This document shows, one piece after another, positions 63,782 through 64,000 of a stretch of DNA of 64,000 nt. Position 1 is the stretch's first letter; each line of letters opens with the position of its first letter. A model generated the notes under the pieces. That model made no database searches. It was not told the DNA's origin and saw only the letters and a list, made by a program, of their open reading frames with translations. The stretch is from assembly GCF_004005565.1 (NCBI RefSeq), contig NZ_SADD01000002.1:310001-374000 (forward strand). Direction: 5' to 3'. The DNA is from Lujinxingia sediminis. Lineage in GTDB: Bacteria; Myxococcota_A; Bradymonadia; Bradymonadales; Bradymonadaceae. A program made the position numbers and the translations under genes.

Positions 63782-64000
63782 ATGCGCGTGATGGTCATCG
63801 TCAAAGCTACTCCCAACTCCGAAGCCGGTACCATGCCCACCGAAGAGCAACTCACGGCGATGGGCAATTACAACCAGCAGCTCGTGGACGCCGGCGTGAT
63901 GGTCGCCGGCGAGGGCCTGCACCCGAGCCGCAGGGGGGCGCGCGTGCGACTTACCGAGAGCGGCACCTCCGTCACCGACGGCCCTTTCGCCGAAACCAAA
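63782..64000 (+). CDS. YCII-domain protein, cut by the window edge
   Basis: The first 73 residues of a YciI/YCII-related (DGPF domain) protein are present: MRVMVIVKATPNSEAG..., EEQLTAMGNYNQQLVDAGVM and the family signature DGPFAETK at the edge. AAGGAG lies six bases before the ATG. These small dimeric ferredoxin-like-fold proteins often pair with ECF sigma factors; whether one follows cannot be seen. Confidence 0.93.
   Translation, partial: MRVMVIVKATPNSEAGTMPTEEQLTAMGNYNQQLVDAGVMVAGEGLHPSRRGARVRLTESGTSVTDGPFAETK

Overview
The window looks like high-GC chromosomal DNA of a deltaproteobacterial-grade predator or scavenger. The best guess is Bradymonadales or another Myxococcota-like lineage. 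This rests on the myxobacterial-type polyunsaturated fatty acid (PUFA) synthase, the many lipoproteins with Asp/Gly/Ala-rich tethers, the RCC1-repeat lipoproteins, and a RAYT-like transposase with a basic C-terminal extension. The taxonomy is an inference; there is no rRNA or tRNA gene to confirm it.

Layout. 0-0.35 kb: a small conserved hypothetical protein and its terminator. 0.7-8.7 kb: a divergent iron-type locus. On the minus strand are a porin, an imelysin lipoprotein and a di-heme oxidoreductase. On the plus strand are an Ig/RCC1 lipoprotein and a second di-heme oxidoreductase. Fur-like inverted repeats lie between them. 9.2-15.7 kb: a TetR-controlled RND efflux operon whose last gene fuses the inner-membrane pump to its TolC-type outer-membrane channel. 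15.9-22.5 kb: a 250-bp inverted-repeat element, a Cys-rich lipoprotein, a serine hydrolase, a beta-helix lipoprotein and a DUF362 protein. 23.3-44.2 kb: a four-gene PUFA operon consisting of a PfaD-like enoyl reductase, PfaA (KS-AT-3xACP-KR-DH), PfaC (KS-CLF-AT-DH/DH) and a single-chain acetyl-CoA carboxylase that would supply malonyl-CoA. 44.3-63 kb: a RAYT-like HUH transposase, an alpha/beta hydrolase lipoprotein, a hemolysin III family protein, an M43-like metalloprotease, several cell-surface lipoproteins, and a sigma-54-controlled sulfur operon (persulfide dioxygenase-like hydrolase plus a split YeeE/YedE transporter) beside its own activator. The right edge cuts a YCII-domain gene.

The most unusual feature is a repeat family that fills most gaps between genes and also enters coding sequence. 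Its core is an 11-13 bp palindrome-like word of the form RACC-NWN-GGTY (for example GACCCTGGGTC, GACCCTCGGTC, GACCGTGGGTC, AACCTACGGTC). In the intergenic arrays, successive cores are mostly 23, 34 or 44 bp apart, steps of about one helical turn. The same word occurs in all three reading frames inside linkers and loops of PfaA, PfaC and the carboxylase, where it has expanded into in-frame 21/24-bp and 45-bp minisatellites. A core lies just upstream of the RAYT gene and an array lies downstream of it. I consider this repeat system, possibly REP/REPIN-like or a phased protein-binding array, the best candidate for something undescribed.
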